A stretch of DNA of 64,000 nucleotides from Buttiauxella sp965119215 (lineage in GTDB: Bacteria > Pseudomonadota > Gammaproteobacteria > Enterobacterales > Enterobacteriaceae), in NCBI GenBank assembly GCA_965119215.1, contig CBCPKK010000017.1:62001-126000 (forward strand), read 5' to 3'. This document shows, in pieces, positions 15,491 through 25,042 of the stretch; the first letter of the stretch is position 1; every line of letters starts with the position of its first letter. The translations under genes were made by a program, and so were the position numbers. Below the pieces are notes generated by a model. The model saw only the letters and a list, made by a program, of their open reading frames with translations, was not told where the DNA came from and searched no databases.

Positions 15491-17149
15491 ATGTCTTACA
15501 CCGTCGCGGACTATCTTCTGGACCGATTCACCGAGGCCGGGATCACCCATCTGTTTGGTGTCCCAGGTGACTACAACTTACAGTTTCTGGATAACGTGAT
15601 TAACAACCCGACGCTGGCGTGGGTGGGTTGTGCCAACGAACTTAATGCCGCCTACGCTGCTGATGGCTATGCCCGCTGCAACGGTGCCGCAGCATTGCTA
15701 ACAACATTTGGTGTGGGTGAGCTAAGCGCGATTAACGGTATCGCCGGGAGTTACGCCGAGTATTTACCTGTTATTCACGTGGTGGGTGCACCTTGCCTGG
15801 GCGCACAGCGGCGTGGCGAGCTAATGCACCACACATTAGGTGATGGGGATTTCAGGCATTTTGCGCGTATGGCCGAAGAAGTGACTGTGGCTCAGGCCTC
15901 GCTCACCGCAGAAAATGCCTGCTATGAAATCGACCGTGTTTTACAGCAGGCAATTACGCAAAGCCGTCCGGGCTATTTACTGTTGCCCAGCGATGTCTCT
16001 CAGGTTCCTGCAACGCGTCCGACAAAACCATTATTAATGACACCGCCCGCTACCGACCCAGCGCTACTGGCTGAATTTCGCGCCTGTGCGCAAGAACGCC
16101 TGGCGGAAAGTCGCAGCGTGGCATTACTGGCTGATTTCCTGGCGTTGCGTTTCGGGCAACAAAAAGCGCTGCAACAATGGATGGACAATACGCCAATGCC
16201 GCACGCCACGTTGCTGATGGGTAAAGGGTTATTTGATGAAGGTCAGCAGGGGTTTGTGGGCACTTACAGCGCGGCTGCAAGCGATGCAGCAGTTATTCAG
16301 GCGATAGAAAAAGCTGAGCTGGTCATTTGCGCGGGCGTCAAATTTACCGACACACTCACCGCAGGGTTTACACAACACTTTACCCTCCAGCAAACCATCG
16401 ACATTCAACCAAATGCGACGCGAGTTGGCGAACGTTGGTTTAGCGGAATTACTATGGTGGACGCAGTGAATGTGCTGCATCAACTGTGCAAGCACCAGGT
16501 TTCCGGTTGGCCCGTACCAAAGCAAAAACCGCCTGCGCTGCCTGAAAGCACCAACGGAAAACTGGACCAGCACGCACTCTGGCAGGCAATGCAAAACTTC
16601 CTGCAAGCCGGAGATATCGTTCTTGCTGACCAGGGAACCGCAGCCTTTGGCGCAGCAACGCTGACGTTACCGCCTGGCGTGACGTTTATTGCCCAACCGC
16701 TATGGGGTTCAATCGGTTTTACGCTACCAGCGGCATTTGGCGCGCAAACCGCCTGTCCAAATCGTCGCGTGGTATTACTGGTGGGGGATGGTTCGGCACA
16801 GCTGACTATTCAGGAAATAGGATCGATGCTGCGTGATGGACAACGGCCGGTGATTTTCTTGCTCAATAACGATGGCTATACCGTCGAGCGAGCCATTCAC
16901 GGTGCGGAACAGCGCTACAACGACATCGCGCCGTGGAACTGGACGCAAATTCCGCAGGCGTTAAATACTCACAATCCGGCGCAGTGCTGGCGAGTGACGG
17001 AGCAAGTACAGCTTGAAGAAGTCATGCAGAAAGTGGCGAAAGCAGAACGACTGTCGCTGGTGGAAGTCGTTCTGCCTAAACAGGATATTCCCGAGTTATT
17101 ACAGGCCATCACGGCATCGCTCGCCAAACGCAATGCCGCGAAGGATTAA
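15491..17149 (+). CDS. ipdC: Indolepyruvate decarboxylase
   Basis: A 552-residue thiamine-diphosphate enzyme that turns indole-3-pyruvate into indole-3-acetaldehyde, the key step of bacterial auxin (IAA) synthesis. The Pyr domain is at about residues 1-180, with the catalytic Glu in CANELNAAYAADGYAR and the double His in HHTLGDG. The central domain is at 190-330. The PP domain is at 360-530, with the TPP motif starting GDGSAQLTIQE and ending LLNNDGYTVE. The length equals that recalled for Enterobacter cloacae IpdC, with high similarity throughout. RBS AAGGA lies 8 bases from the ATG. The 3' end overlaps convergent yfeO by four bases. It could also accept phenylpyruvate. Confidence 0.93.
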   Translation: MSYTVADYLLDRFTEAGITHLFGVPGDYNLQFLDNVINNPTLAWVGCANELNAAYAADGYARCNGAAALLTTFGVGELSAINGIAGSYAEYLPVIHVVGAPCLGAQRRGELMHHTLGDGDFRHFARMAEEVTVAQASLTAENACYEIDRVLQQAITQSRPGYLLLPSDVSQVPATRPTKPLLMTPPATDPALLAEFRACAQERLAESRSVALLADFLALRFGQQKALQQWMDNTPMPHATLLMGKGLFDEGQQGFVGTYSAAASDAAVIQAIEKAELVICAGVKFTDTLTAGFTQHFTLQQTIDIQPNATRVGERWFSGITMVDAVNVLHQLCKHQVSGWPVPKQKPPALPESTNGKLDQHALWQAMQNFLQAGDIVLADQGTAAFGAATLTLPPGVTFIAQPLWGSIGFTLPAAFGAQTACPNRRVVLLVGDGSAQLTIQEIGSMLRDGQRPVIFLLNNDGYTVERAIHGAEQRYNDIAPWNWTQIPQALNTHNPAQCWRVTEQVQLEEVMQKVAKAERLSLVEVVLPKQDIPELLQAITASLAKRNAAKD

Positions 17150-18381
17150 GGTTTGGGTTTATCCGCCATCATTACCGGTTTACCTGCCAGCAACAGCCAG
17201 GCTGGCAGCATCACGATGCACAGCAACGGCAGCAGTTTGATGTCTGGCACGATGGCCATCGCCATAAACAGGCTGAGCCAGCCATCACGCGTTACCACTA
17301 ATACCAGGCCAAGGACGGCGCAAGACAGCGTGATCGCGGCCGGAACGGCTTCGACATGCTGATGCAGCATCATCCCTAACGCGACACCAACAAACACTAC
17401 CGGGAATATGCGCCCGCCACGGAATCCACACGCCGAGGCAATCACCAGCGCTGCCAGTTTGACTACCGTGAACATGAACAATGTGGCGACGGAATAGTGC
17501 TGCCCTGAGGCTAGCTGGCGCATTTCATCAAGCCCTTTGAACAGCGTTATTTCACCGCCAATCAGCCCTAATATGCCCAACAGGAAGCCGCCAAGGCCAA
17601 GAATGAGCACCGGGTGTTTTAGCTGATGAACCAAACGGTGTGCGCGCGGCAAGCACCAGACCGCAACCATACCCAATGCGATAGCAATAGCCGTCACCAC
17701 CGCGCCGCTAAAGATATCCACCAGACGCATTTCCGGATATTGCAATATGGGTACTGAGAAATCCGGTTGGAAGAACAGGTCTGTCGTCATTGCACCGGCC
17801 GCCGCAGCCATCAGCGGCGCAAATAGCCTGTCCCAAAGCGGCACGTCGTTATTGCCGTTAAGCGTCTGGGAAAACACCAGTGCGGCAGCAACCGGCGTGC
17901 CAAACAACGCGCCGATGGTTCCGGCAGCGGCAAGAATCGTCCAGTCTAGTGCGCCGACTCTTGGCAGCAAACGCGCACCAATGGCGACTGCCAGTGCAAT
18001 GTTCACCGCCATAATAGGATGTTCCGGCCCGAGGCTCACGCCACCGGCAAGGCCCAGCACCAGCGCAATAATAAGCCCTGGTAACGCCATTACGGACACA
18101 GGCGCACCAATCAACGGCTCGGTTGCCGGGTCGGGGCCACCATGACCAGGCATATAGCGAATCACCAGACCAACGGCAATCCCGGTCGCCGTGAGCATCA
18201 ATAAAATCCACAACGGGGAATTCATATCGAGGTCAAACCGGGCGGGCAGAGACACCCACAAATAATTCTGCAAAATGGCGGCAACTTTCATCACCACAAT
18301 CAATACCAGGCTAGAAAAAATACCAATCACTAACGCAGGGAGAGAAAGAACTAACATCGTTCTGGCTCGCGGATGAAGCAT
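17146..18381 (-). CDS. yfeO: Putative ion-channel protein YfeO (ClC family)
   Basis: A 411-residue inner-membrane protein with ten or more hydrophobic segments. It has ClC-type glycine motifs: GGPDPATEPL (about 80-90), GGVSLGPEHPIMA (about 115-127) and GFRGGRIFPVVF (about 320-331). These are the selectivity-filter and gating regions of chloride channels/exchangers. The gating-glutamate region reads GPEHP, as in ClC proteins. Transported ion not shown. In E. coli it also neighbours glk. Divergent from glk across 220 bases. Confidence 0.92.
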   Translation of the reverse strand: MLHPRARTMLVLSLPALVIGIFSSLVLIVVMKVAAILQNYLWVSLPARFDLDMNSPLWILLMLTATGIAVGLVIRYMPGHGGPDPATEPLIGAPVSVMALPGLIIALVLGLAGGVSLGPEHPIMAVNIALAVAIGARLLPRVGALDWTILAAAGTIGALFGTPVAAALVFSQTLNGNNDVPLWDRLFAPLMAAAAGAMTTDLFFQPDFSVPILQYPEMRLVDIFSGAVVTAIAIALGMVAVWCLPRAHRLVHQLKHPVLILGLGGFLLGILGLIGGEITLFKGLDEMRQLASGQHYSVATLFMFTVVKLAALVIASACGFRGGRIFPVVFVGVALGMMLHQHVEAVPAAITLSCAVLGLVLVVTRDGWLSLFMAMAIVPDIKLLPLLCIVMLPAWLLLAGKPVMMADKPKP

Positions 18382-18601
18382 GATTATTCCTTAACTAAAA
18401 TTTTTAAGCGCACATCGCCGCGGTAAACAGTCTGCCAGATAACTTAACCCGCCGCTCTGCAAATGGAGCTGAAACGGTCAAGCTAATCTGTGACGTAGGT
18501 CTATAATCCCAAGGCACTTCTCATCTGGTCGTTGTTGTTTAGGCTAGCTAATTTTACAGTGATGCCAGAACTTATTTTGACTTTAGCGGAGCAGTGGAAG
18601 A

Positions 18602-19567
18602 ATGACAAAGTATGCTTTGGTGGGAGATGTAGGCGGTACCAATGCGCGTCTGGCACTGTGCAACGTTGAAAATGGTGACATCACCCAGGCAAAAACCTAT
18701 TCGGGGCTTGATTTCCCAAGCCTGGAAGCCGTTGTGGTGCATTATCTCAAGGAGCACAATGTCAGCGTGACGGACGGTTGCATCGCAATTGCTTGCCCAA
18801 TTACCGGTGACTGGGTGGCGATGACCAACCATACCTGGGCATTCTCAACCGCCGAGATGAAAAAGAACCTCGGCTTTGAACATCTGGAAATCATCAACGA
18901 CTTTACCGCCGTCTCCATGGCGATCCCGATGATTAAAGAAGAACACCTGATCAAGTTTGGCGGCGGCGAACCGGTCGAAGGCAAACCTGTCGCGGTATAT
19001 GGCGCGGGCACAGGCCTCGGCGTGGCACATCTTGTTCACGTTGATAAACGGTGGGTCAGCTTGCCGGGCGAAGGTGGCCACGTTGATTTCGCGCCAAATA
19101 GCGAAGAAGAGGGGATTATCCTTGAAGAGTTGCGCACTGAAATCGGCCACGTTTCTGCCGAACGCGTGCTCTCAGGGCCAGGGCTTGTGAATTTGTACCG
19201 CGCTATCGTCAAGTCAGATGGCCGCGAGCCAGAAAACTACAAGCCGAAGGATATTACCGAACGCGCTCTGGAAGATAGCTGCACCGACTGCCGTCGCGCG
19301 CTATCACTGTTCTGCGTCATCATGGGGCGTTTTGGTGGCAACCTGGCGCTGACGCTCGGGACGTTTGGCGGCGTGTACATTGCGGGCGGGATAGTTCCGC
19401 GCTTCCTGGAATTCTTTAAAGCATCCGGTTTCCGTGGCGGCTTTGAAGACAAAGGGCGCTTCAAAGAATATGTGCACAACATTCCGGTCTACCTGATTGT
19501 TCACGATCAGCCGGGTCTGCTGGGCGCTGGCGCACATTTGCGTCAAACGCTGGGGCAGGTTCTGTAA
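18602..19567 (+). CDS. glk: Glucokinase
   Basis: Phosphorylates free cytosolic glucose with ATP. It has 321 residues, the E. coli length. The N-terminal ATP-phosphate motif GDVGGTNARLAL starts at residue 8. The sugar-binding and catalytic part reads NDFTAVSMAIP (about 100), GAGTGLGVAHL (about 137), and PGEGGHVDFAP (about 158). A TATAAT at 18502-18507 is a possible -10 element, without a clear -35. The gene ends at a terminator shared with ypdB. Confidence 0.97.
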   Translation: MTKYALVGDVGGTNARLALCNVENGDITQAKTYSGLDFPSLEAVVVHYLKEHNVSVTDGCIAIACPITGDWVAMTNHTWAFSTAEMKKNLGFEHLEIINDFTAVSMAIPMIKEEHLIKFGGGEPVEGKPVAVYGAGTGLGVAHLVHVDKRWVSLPGEGGHVDFAPNSEEEGIILEELRTEIGHVSAERVLSGPGLVNLYRAIVKSDGREPENYKPKDITERALEDSCTDCRRALSLFCVIMGRFGGNLALTLGTFGGVYIAGGIVPRFLEFFKASGFRGGFEDKGRFKEYVHNIPVYLIVHDQPGLLGAGAHLRQTLGQVL

Positions 19568-19574
19568 TACCGAT

Positions 19575-19594
19575 GGGCGCAAGAAATTGCGCCC
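19575..19594. terminator. Terminator between glk and ypdB
   Basis: GGGCGCAA, loop GAAA, TTGCGCCC between two convergent genes; T runs are short. Confidence 0.65.
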
Positions 19595-19597
19595 GTT

Positions 19598-20329
19598 CTA
19601 CAACCGCATCAACTGGCGAAACTCTTTTACTTTGCTACGACTCACCGGCACCTGAAAATCCAAATCCCGCAGACGTAAAATATAGGTATTGTTAAACCAC
19701 GGCTCTATTTCGCGGATCTTACTCAGGTTCACGCAATACGAACGGTGACAGCGGAAGAAATGACTTTCCGGCAACCGGTGGCAAAACTCAGTGATATTCA
19801 TCGACATCACATAGGCTTCGCGCCGCGTATAAACAAACGTCATTTTCTCGTGCGCTTCGGCATAATAAATATCGTTAATATCCGTAACGATAATTCGCTC
19901 ATCCTTCACCAGATTAATCGTCAGCGCTTCGCGGTTGATCGTGGTTCCAGATACTGGCGCGTTCTGTTGCTGGTAAGCGGCTTCTAGTTTTTGCAGCATC
20001 CCGATAATGCGCGATTCCTGATAAGGCTTCAAAATGTAGTCGAAAGCCTCCAGTTCAAACGCTTCCACCGCGTGCTCTTTCCAGGCGGTGATAAACACAA
20101 TAAACGGCTTATGGGCAAACTTACTGATATTTTGCGCCAGCAACACCCCGTCTAACGACGGAATATTGATATCCAGAAATATGGCGTCAACCTGATGATG
20201 TTGCAGATATTTCAGTACATCCATGCCGTCATCAAAAGTGCCAACAATCTCCATCTGGCTGTGTTCTTTAATCAGCCAATTCAGCTCCTGCTGCGCCAGC
20301 ACTTCATCTTCTACGATGATAACTTTCAT
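19598..20329 (-). CDS. ypdB: LytTR response regulator YpdB
   Basis: A 243-residue response regulator. The receiver domain (1-120) has the phospho-acceptor aspartate in DAIFLDINIPSLDG and the acidic pair near residue 7. A LytTR DNA-binding domain (about 140-240) shows the ...CHRSYCVNLSKIREIEPWFNNTY motif. In E. coli, YpdAB senses pyruvate and switches on the transporter gene yhjX. It overlaps ypdA by four bases (ATGA), so translation is coupled. Confidence 0.95.
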   Translation of the reverse strand: MKVIIVEDEVLAQQELNWLIKEHSQMEIVGTFDDGMDVLKYLQHHQVDAIFLDINIPSLDGVLLAQNISKFAHKPFIVFITAWKEHAVEAFELEAFDYILKPYQESRIIGMLQKLEAAYQQQNAPVSGTTINREALTINLVKDERIIVTDINDIYYAEAHEKMTFVYTRREAYVMSMNITEFCHRLPESHFFRCHRSYCVNLSKIREIEPWFNNTYILRLRDLDFQVPVSRSKVKEFRQLMRL

Positions 20330-22032
20330 GCATTGCCTCCTTGTTGCGACAATAACGGCGGAGCGACAGTGGCTGCGTGAGGAATGTAAAACGAAATCTC
20401 AGTACCCGGTTCGAGGCGACGAATATGCAACCCTTCGCCATAGAGTAATTTTACGCGGTGATGCACATTCAACAGGCCGATTTTATTGCCCGGCATTTCG
20501 TTGGCTTCCACGCGCTCAATGACCAGCGGGTCGATGCCGTGTCCGGTGTCACGCACGGCAATTCGCACGCGGTTTCCGCTCTCTTCAACGCTAATCGTTA
20601 CCACGCCTTTGCCTTTGCACTGCTGCACGCCATGAACAATCGCATTCTCAACCAGCGGCTGAATTAACAGGCTTGGGATCAGGCAATTAACTTCTTCATC
20701 AATGTTATAAATCACCGTTAGCTTGTCGCCAAAACGCGCCTGCTCAATGGCGATGTAATCCTTAATCTGGTACAGCTCTTTCTTGATATCGATCTGCTCA
20801 TCATCTTTTAATTCGATGTTGTAACGCAGATAGCGCGACAAGTTGTAAATCAGCTGGCGCGCGGTATCTGGATTCATACGAATCGAAGACGAAATCGCAT
20901 TCAGGGCATTGAACAGAAAATGGGGATTGATTTTGCTTTGCAGCGCGCGCAGTTCTGCTTTATTCGCCATTTCACGCAACTGCTCGGCGCGGGAAACTTC
21001 CAGTTGGGTAGAAATAATCTGCGAAAGACCGACCGCCATCTCCTGCAATGTCGAGGTTATCTGGTGCGCGTGGCGGTAATAAATTTTAAGCGTGCCGGTG
21101 ACCAGGCCTTTTTCCCATAAAGGAATAATGATTAACGAATGAATTTCTGGGGTGCGCCAGGCTTCATCATCATTTCTGATAATGATCTTTCCGTCGCGTA
21201 GCGCTTGCTGGGTGCGGGGGCTGATACCGTAATCATTCTGTTCGTAATTGCTTTCCCCAAAGCCAACATAGGCCAGCACTTTATCTTTGTCGGTCATCGC
21301 CACGGCATCGGCATTAATATCCTGACGAATAATATCGCAAACCTGGCGTAGCGATTCGCTGTTAACGTTACGGAACAGCGGTAGCGTTTTATTGGCAATA
21401 TCCAGTGCCAGTTTTGCCTGGCGTGCCGCGCTGGCTTCTTTTTCCCCTTCAACGCTCTGTACCAGCAAGACAATAAAGCCGATTGAGACTGTTCCGATGA
21501 TCATCGGAATACCGATTTTCGAAACAATATCGATGCCAAGATCAATCGATGGCGCCCACAGCACCACTAAAACCATAGTCATGGTTTCACACAACATTCC
21601 AGCAATAATCCCCACTCGCCAGTGCTGTGCTTTAGGTATTTTGCGATTGATCCAACCCGAAATAATACCAGCGACAATACTGGTTATCAGACAAGGGATG
21701 GCAGTAATACCGCCAATATCAATCAGATAGCGGTGAGTTCCGGCAATAATACCGGTGATAATACCCACCCACGGGCCAAACAAAATACCGCCCGCCATGA
21801 CCGCAATAATACGCACGTTAACCAGCGAGCCTTCAACATGCACGCCAGACCAGGTGCTGAAAAGTGCAAACAACGAGAAAATAGCGGTGACCGCTAATAA
21901 CTCTTTGGGCGTGTGGGCATTTTTATGGAGCAGTTCGCGGAAAAGGCGGATGCGAATTAAAAAGAACAGGCAAATAAGCATCAGAGCCGCCCGGTCAAAT
22001 ACCGCCAGCAGCATGTCAAAAATTTCGTGCAC
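20326..22032 (-). CDS. ypdA: Sensor histidine kinase YpdA (LytS type)
   Basis: A 568-residue membrane histidine kinase, partner of YpdB. A 5TMR-LYT membrane sensor domain lies at about residues 1-200. A GAF domain is at about 220-350. The His_kinase domain carries the phospho-acceptor in NPHFLFNALNAISSSIR (about 373-389). The ATP-binding domain has LIQPLVENAIVHG and DTGHGI. The start is a GTG at 22032 (VHEIFDML), by alignment with E. coli YpdA; the open frame runs 42 codons further but without similarity. The ribosome site is weak. Confidence 0.94.
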   Translation of the reverse strand: MHEIFDMLLAVFDRAALMLICLFFLIRIRLFRELLHKNAHTPKELLAVTAIFSLFALFSTWSGVHVEGSLVNVRIIAVMAGGILFGPWVGIITGIIAGTHRYLIDIGGITAIPCLITSIVAGIISGWINRKIPKAQHWRVGIIAGMLCETMTMVLVVLWAPSIDLGIDIVSKIGIPMIIGTVSIGFIVLLVQSVEGEKEASAARQAKLALDIANKTLPLFRNVNSESLRQVCDIIRQDINADAVAMTDKDKVLAYVGFGESNYEQNDYGISPRTQQALRDGKIIIRNDDEAWRTPEIHSLIIIPLWEKGLVTGTLKIYYRHAHQITSTLQEMAVGLSQIISTQLEVSRAEQLREMANKAELRALQSKINPHFLFNALNAISSSIRMNPDTARQLIYNLSRYLRYNIELKDDEQIDIKKELYQIKDYIAIEQARFGDKLTVIYNIDEEVNCLIPSLLIQPLVENAIVHGVQQCKGKGVVTISVEESGNRVRIAVRDTGHGIDPLVIERVEANEMPGNKIGLLNVHHRVKLLYGEGLHIRRLEPGTEISFYIPHAATVAPPLLSQQGGNA

Positions 22033-22144
22033 GGGTAACTCGCGTGACAAAGAATGGAAAGGCAATGATAAGGAAATTACTGAGCGGTTACCAGAAACGG
22101 ACAAACTATCAGGGTTAGATCTGTAAGTGACGCAGCTTCTCATG

Positions 22145-22211
22145 GACCCCCACCCCAATCTTTATGTCTTTTAGCTCCTCCACCTGGTAAGGGGGAGGTT
22201 GGGTGGGGGTC
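22145..22211. repeat. Long G/C-rich inverted repeat upstream of ypdA
   Basis: Outer arms GACCCCCACC...GGTGGGGGTC and inner arms CTCCTCC...GGGGGAGG make a two-part hairpin of about 67 bases. It lies between the divergent-side end of ypdA and the stop of the DUF1479 gene. It looks like a dispersed intergenic (REP/MITE-like) element, though only one full copy is in the window. Confidence 0.6.
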
Positions 22212-22266
22212 ATTTAAGCTGAACCAAAACCTATCGCTTGTGCTCAAAGATGTGACTAAGAGGAAA

Positions 22267-23508
22267 TTACTTCCCGCCCAATTGCTCACGCCCAGCAGGC
22301 GTTAAATCCGCAGGAGTTGCGCGCCCGTCAAAATCGACTTCAAAATCATCGGCCGCGAAATCTGGCGGTGATTTACCTTCAACAAATGCAGGCCACTGGC
22401 GCTCAAGATAGGCTGCATTTTTCTCACACCACGGTGCGGCAGCGATATACATAACATTGCTATCAAATTCGCCAAGGTGTTCATTTTCAACGGCATGAAT
22501 CACATCACAGTGCCAAAAAACGGTATCGCCCGCTTCCATATCTGGAATTGAGGATATCCCAGTTAATAAAAGAGGATGCCACTGTTCGTTAATCGAAAGC
22601 GCACGTCCAGGCTTTGCCTCGCACAGTGATTCTTCAGGCACATCGTCTTGCAAAGCACGCAGTAAAATATAAGCCATCGCGTTTGCTATCGGCAACAATG
22701 TCAGCGTGCCGCCGTGTTTACGTTGCGGGCTGAGAGCCGTCCAGCCCTGGAAAGTACGGAACATTGAACACACCGCCGGGGACGGGAACTCACGTACTTC
22801 TGTGCGCCCTTCAGCGGCAAACGGATTGTAGTTCTGCCACTCACCAGAAAACACATGGCGATAAACATGGCGGAAGTTCTCATCTAACCAACGCTCGACT
22901 GAACCGCCATCCACATGTGGCGAAAGCCCTAAAGAGTTCGAACGAGGAGGGCGGCGGCGGGTTCGGTCGGCATAGCTCACCACACGATCGGGATCGAAAT
23001 GCTGTTTACCGTGGCTTTCGGTTTCCCATAAATTATTCAGGAAAACCTGCACCGCTTTCATTCGTGCATGCTGGCGCGCTTCCACTTGCGGCTTAGACCA
23101 GTAAATACCGTAAATCTGCGGCTTACTGGCGGCAAGTGTTCCGAAATAGTTATCTTCTGCGGCGTTCTTTAACTTCTCAACAAAGTTATTACGCTCAAGA
23201 TAATTACCCACTTCTTCATTCCAGGCGCGAGCCTGTGACTCCGGGAACACACCCTTCACGGTGCAGCAACCGCGCTGACGAATCAGTGCTTTTTGTTGCT
23301 CACTCACGCGATGGTTAACGATATCGTCGGCGTGAATTTGCGGCACCGGATTCTCACCACGTTCAATTTCAGCGCGAATAGCTTCAATCTGACGGCGCAT
23401 ATCGCCTTCAAGTTGTTCGAAAACAGCTTTGTAGTCAGGCAACTCGTGGCGAAGTTTTTGTTTTATCTCACGGATTGCACGCGGTAAGTCATCAATGTGT
23501 AGGTTCAT
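22267..23508 (-). CDS. DUF1479 (YbiU-like) protein, probable Fe(II)/2-oxoglutarate-type oxygenase fold
   Basis: A 413-residue cytosolic protein of the DUF1479 family, clearly related to E. coli YbiU (421 residues) from CTVKGVFP through VFRTFQGWTAL-like and NEQWHPLLL...IPDMEAGDTVFWHCDVIHAVE. A His-x-Asp pair in SPHVDGGSVERW and a distal His in CDVIHAVE are arranged like the 2-His-1-carboxylate iron site. The reaction is unknown. The start at 23508 has GGAG seven bases upstream; the ATG at 23526 is less well placed. It is divergent from alaC and not found here in E. coli. Confidence 0.85.
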   Translation of the reverse strand: MNLHIDDLPRAIREIKQKLRHELPDYKAVFEQLEGDMRRQIEAIRAEIERGENPVPQIHADDIVNHRVSEQQKALIRQRGCCTVKGVFPESQARAWNEEVGNYLERNNFVEKLKNAAEDNYFGTLAASKPQIYGIYWSKPQVEARQHARMKAVQVFLNNLWETESHGKQHFDPDRVVSYADRTRRRPPRSNSLGLSPHVDGGSVERWLDENFRHVYRHVFSGEWQNYNPFAAEGRTEVREFPSPAVCSMFRTFQGWTALSPQRKHGGTLTLLPIANAMAYILLRALQDDVPEESLCEAKPGRALSINEQWHPLLLTGISSIPDMEAGDTVFWHCDVIHAVENEHLGEFDSNVMYIAAAPWCEKNAAYLERQWPAFVEGKSPPDFAADDFEVDFDGRATPADLTPAGREQLGGK

Positions 23509-23752
23509 GGCAGTGCTCCATGTCATCGGGAATTAAAGTTATAAAATTGTTGCTACACGGTTAATGTAAATCATGATCACCAAATAAAATAGGGATTGGC
23601 TTCAAATGAAACATCCTCTTTTGTGAGAGATAAAAAATATTTCTCATTACCTCTCGACAGGGGATTTTTATTCAGGCTATTTTCTAAGCAGGCCACATCA
23701 CGTGGCAGCGTCGCTCGGACGGTCCGGGCGCAAACGTTACTCTGAGGAATTT

Positions 23753-24991
23753 ATGGCTGACACCAGTCCAAAACGTCGTTTTTCGCGTATCGATCGTCTC
23801 CCTCCGTATGTATTTAACATCACCTCTGAGCTGAAAATGGCGGCTCGTCGCCGTGGCGAAGACATTATCGATTTCAGTATGGGTAATCCTGATGGCCCAA
23901 CGCCACCGCATATCGTTGAAAAACTCTGCACGGTGGCGCAGCGCGAAGATACACACGGCTATTCCACATCACGGGGCATTCCGCGTTTACGTCGCGCTAT
24001 TTCTCGCTGGTACAAAGACCGCTATGACGTAGAAATCGATCCTGAAAGTGAAGCGATTGTCACCATTGGCTCGAAAGAAGGGCTGGCGCACCTGATGCTG
24101 GCAACGCTTGACCACGGCGACACGGTACTGGTGCCAAACCCAAGTTATCCGATTCATATTTACGGTGCGGTTATCGCCGGGGCGCAGGTTCGCTCGGTGC
24201 CGCTGGTGGAAGGGGTTGATTTCTTTGCCGAGCTGGAACGCGCCATTCGCGAAAGCTATCCGAAACCGAAAATGATGATCCTCGGCTTTCCATCGAACCC
24301 GACCGCACAGTGCGTGGAACTGGAATTTTTCGAGAAAGTTGTCGCGCTAGCCAAACGTTACGATGTGCTGGTAGTGCATGACCTGGCCTACGCCGATATT
24401 GTTTATGACGGCTGGAAAGCACCGTCGATCATGGAAGTGCCTGGTGCTCGCGATGTTGCCGTTGAATTTTTCACGCTGTCGAAAAGTTACAACATGGCAG
24501 GCTGGCGCATCGGTTTTATGGTGGGCAACAAAGAGCTGGTGAACGCACTGGCTCGAATCAAAAGCTACCATGACTACGGCACATTCACTCCGTTGCAGGT
24601 TGCGGCCATTGCCGCACTTGAAGGCCCACAGGAATGTGTGCGTGATATAGCCGAACAGTACAAACGCCGCCGTGATGTATTAGTGAAAGGCTTGCATGAA
24701 GCTGGCTGGATGGTGGAATGCCCGAAAGCGTCAATGTACGTGTGGGCAAAAATCCCCGAGCAATACGCGCACATGGGGTCGTTGGAGTTTGCCAAAAAGC
24801 TGCTTCAGGACGCGAAAGTTTGCGTTTCGCCGGGCGTCGGGTTTGGTGAGTACGGCGATACGCATGTGCGTTTCGCGTTGATTGAAAACCGTGACCGTAT
24901 TCGTCAGGCTGTGCGTGGTATCAAAGCGATGTTCCGTGCCGATGGCTTGCTACCCACTACACACAAATCGTCTACCGATATCGTCGAATAA
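23753..24991 (+). CDS. alaC: Glutamate--pyruvate aminotransferase AlaC
   Basis: Transfers the amino group of glutamate to pyruvate to make alanine. It has 412 residues, the E. coli length. It is a fold-type I PLP enzyme with the Schiff-base lysine in FTLSKSYNMAGWRIGF (about 243-258), SNPTAQCVE for substrate carboxylate, and HDLAYADIVYDGW. ATG 23753 has GAGGAA close upstream; a longer frame starts at 23702 but that part is a palindrome-rich leader. A terminator follows. Confidence 0.96.
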   Translation: MADTSPKRRFSRIDRLPPYVFNITSELKMAARRRGEDIIDFSMGNPDGPTPPHIVEKLCTVAQREDTHGYSTSRGIPRLRRAISRWYKDRYDVEIDPESEAIVTIGSKEGLAHLMLATLDHGDTVLVPNPSYPIHIYGAVIAGAQVRSVPLVEGVDFFAELERAIRESYPKPKMMILGFPSNPTAQCVELEFFEKVVALAKRYDVLVVHDLAYADIVYDGWKAPSIMEVPGARDVAVEFFTLSKSYNMAGWRIGFMVGNKELVNALARIKSYHDYGTFTPLQVAAIAALEGPQECVRDIAEQYKRRRDVLVKGLHEAGWMVECPKASMYVWAKIPEQYAHMGSLEFAKKLLQDAKVCVSPGVGFGEYGDTHVRFALIENRDRIRQAVRGIKAMFRADGLLPTTHKSSTDIVE

Positions 24992-24997
24992 AAACGA

Positions 24998-25023
24998 AAA
25001 CAGGAGCCGTTTGGCTCCTGTTT
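24998..25023 (+). terminator. alaC terminator
   Basis: AAACAGGAGCC, loop GTTT, GGCTCCTGTTT, seven bases after the alaC stop. Confidence 0.9.
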
Positions 25024-25042
25024 CTCTTGTCTGGTGTGCAGG

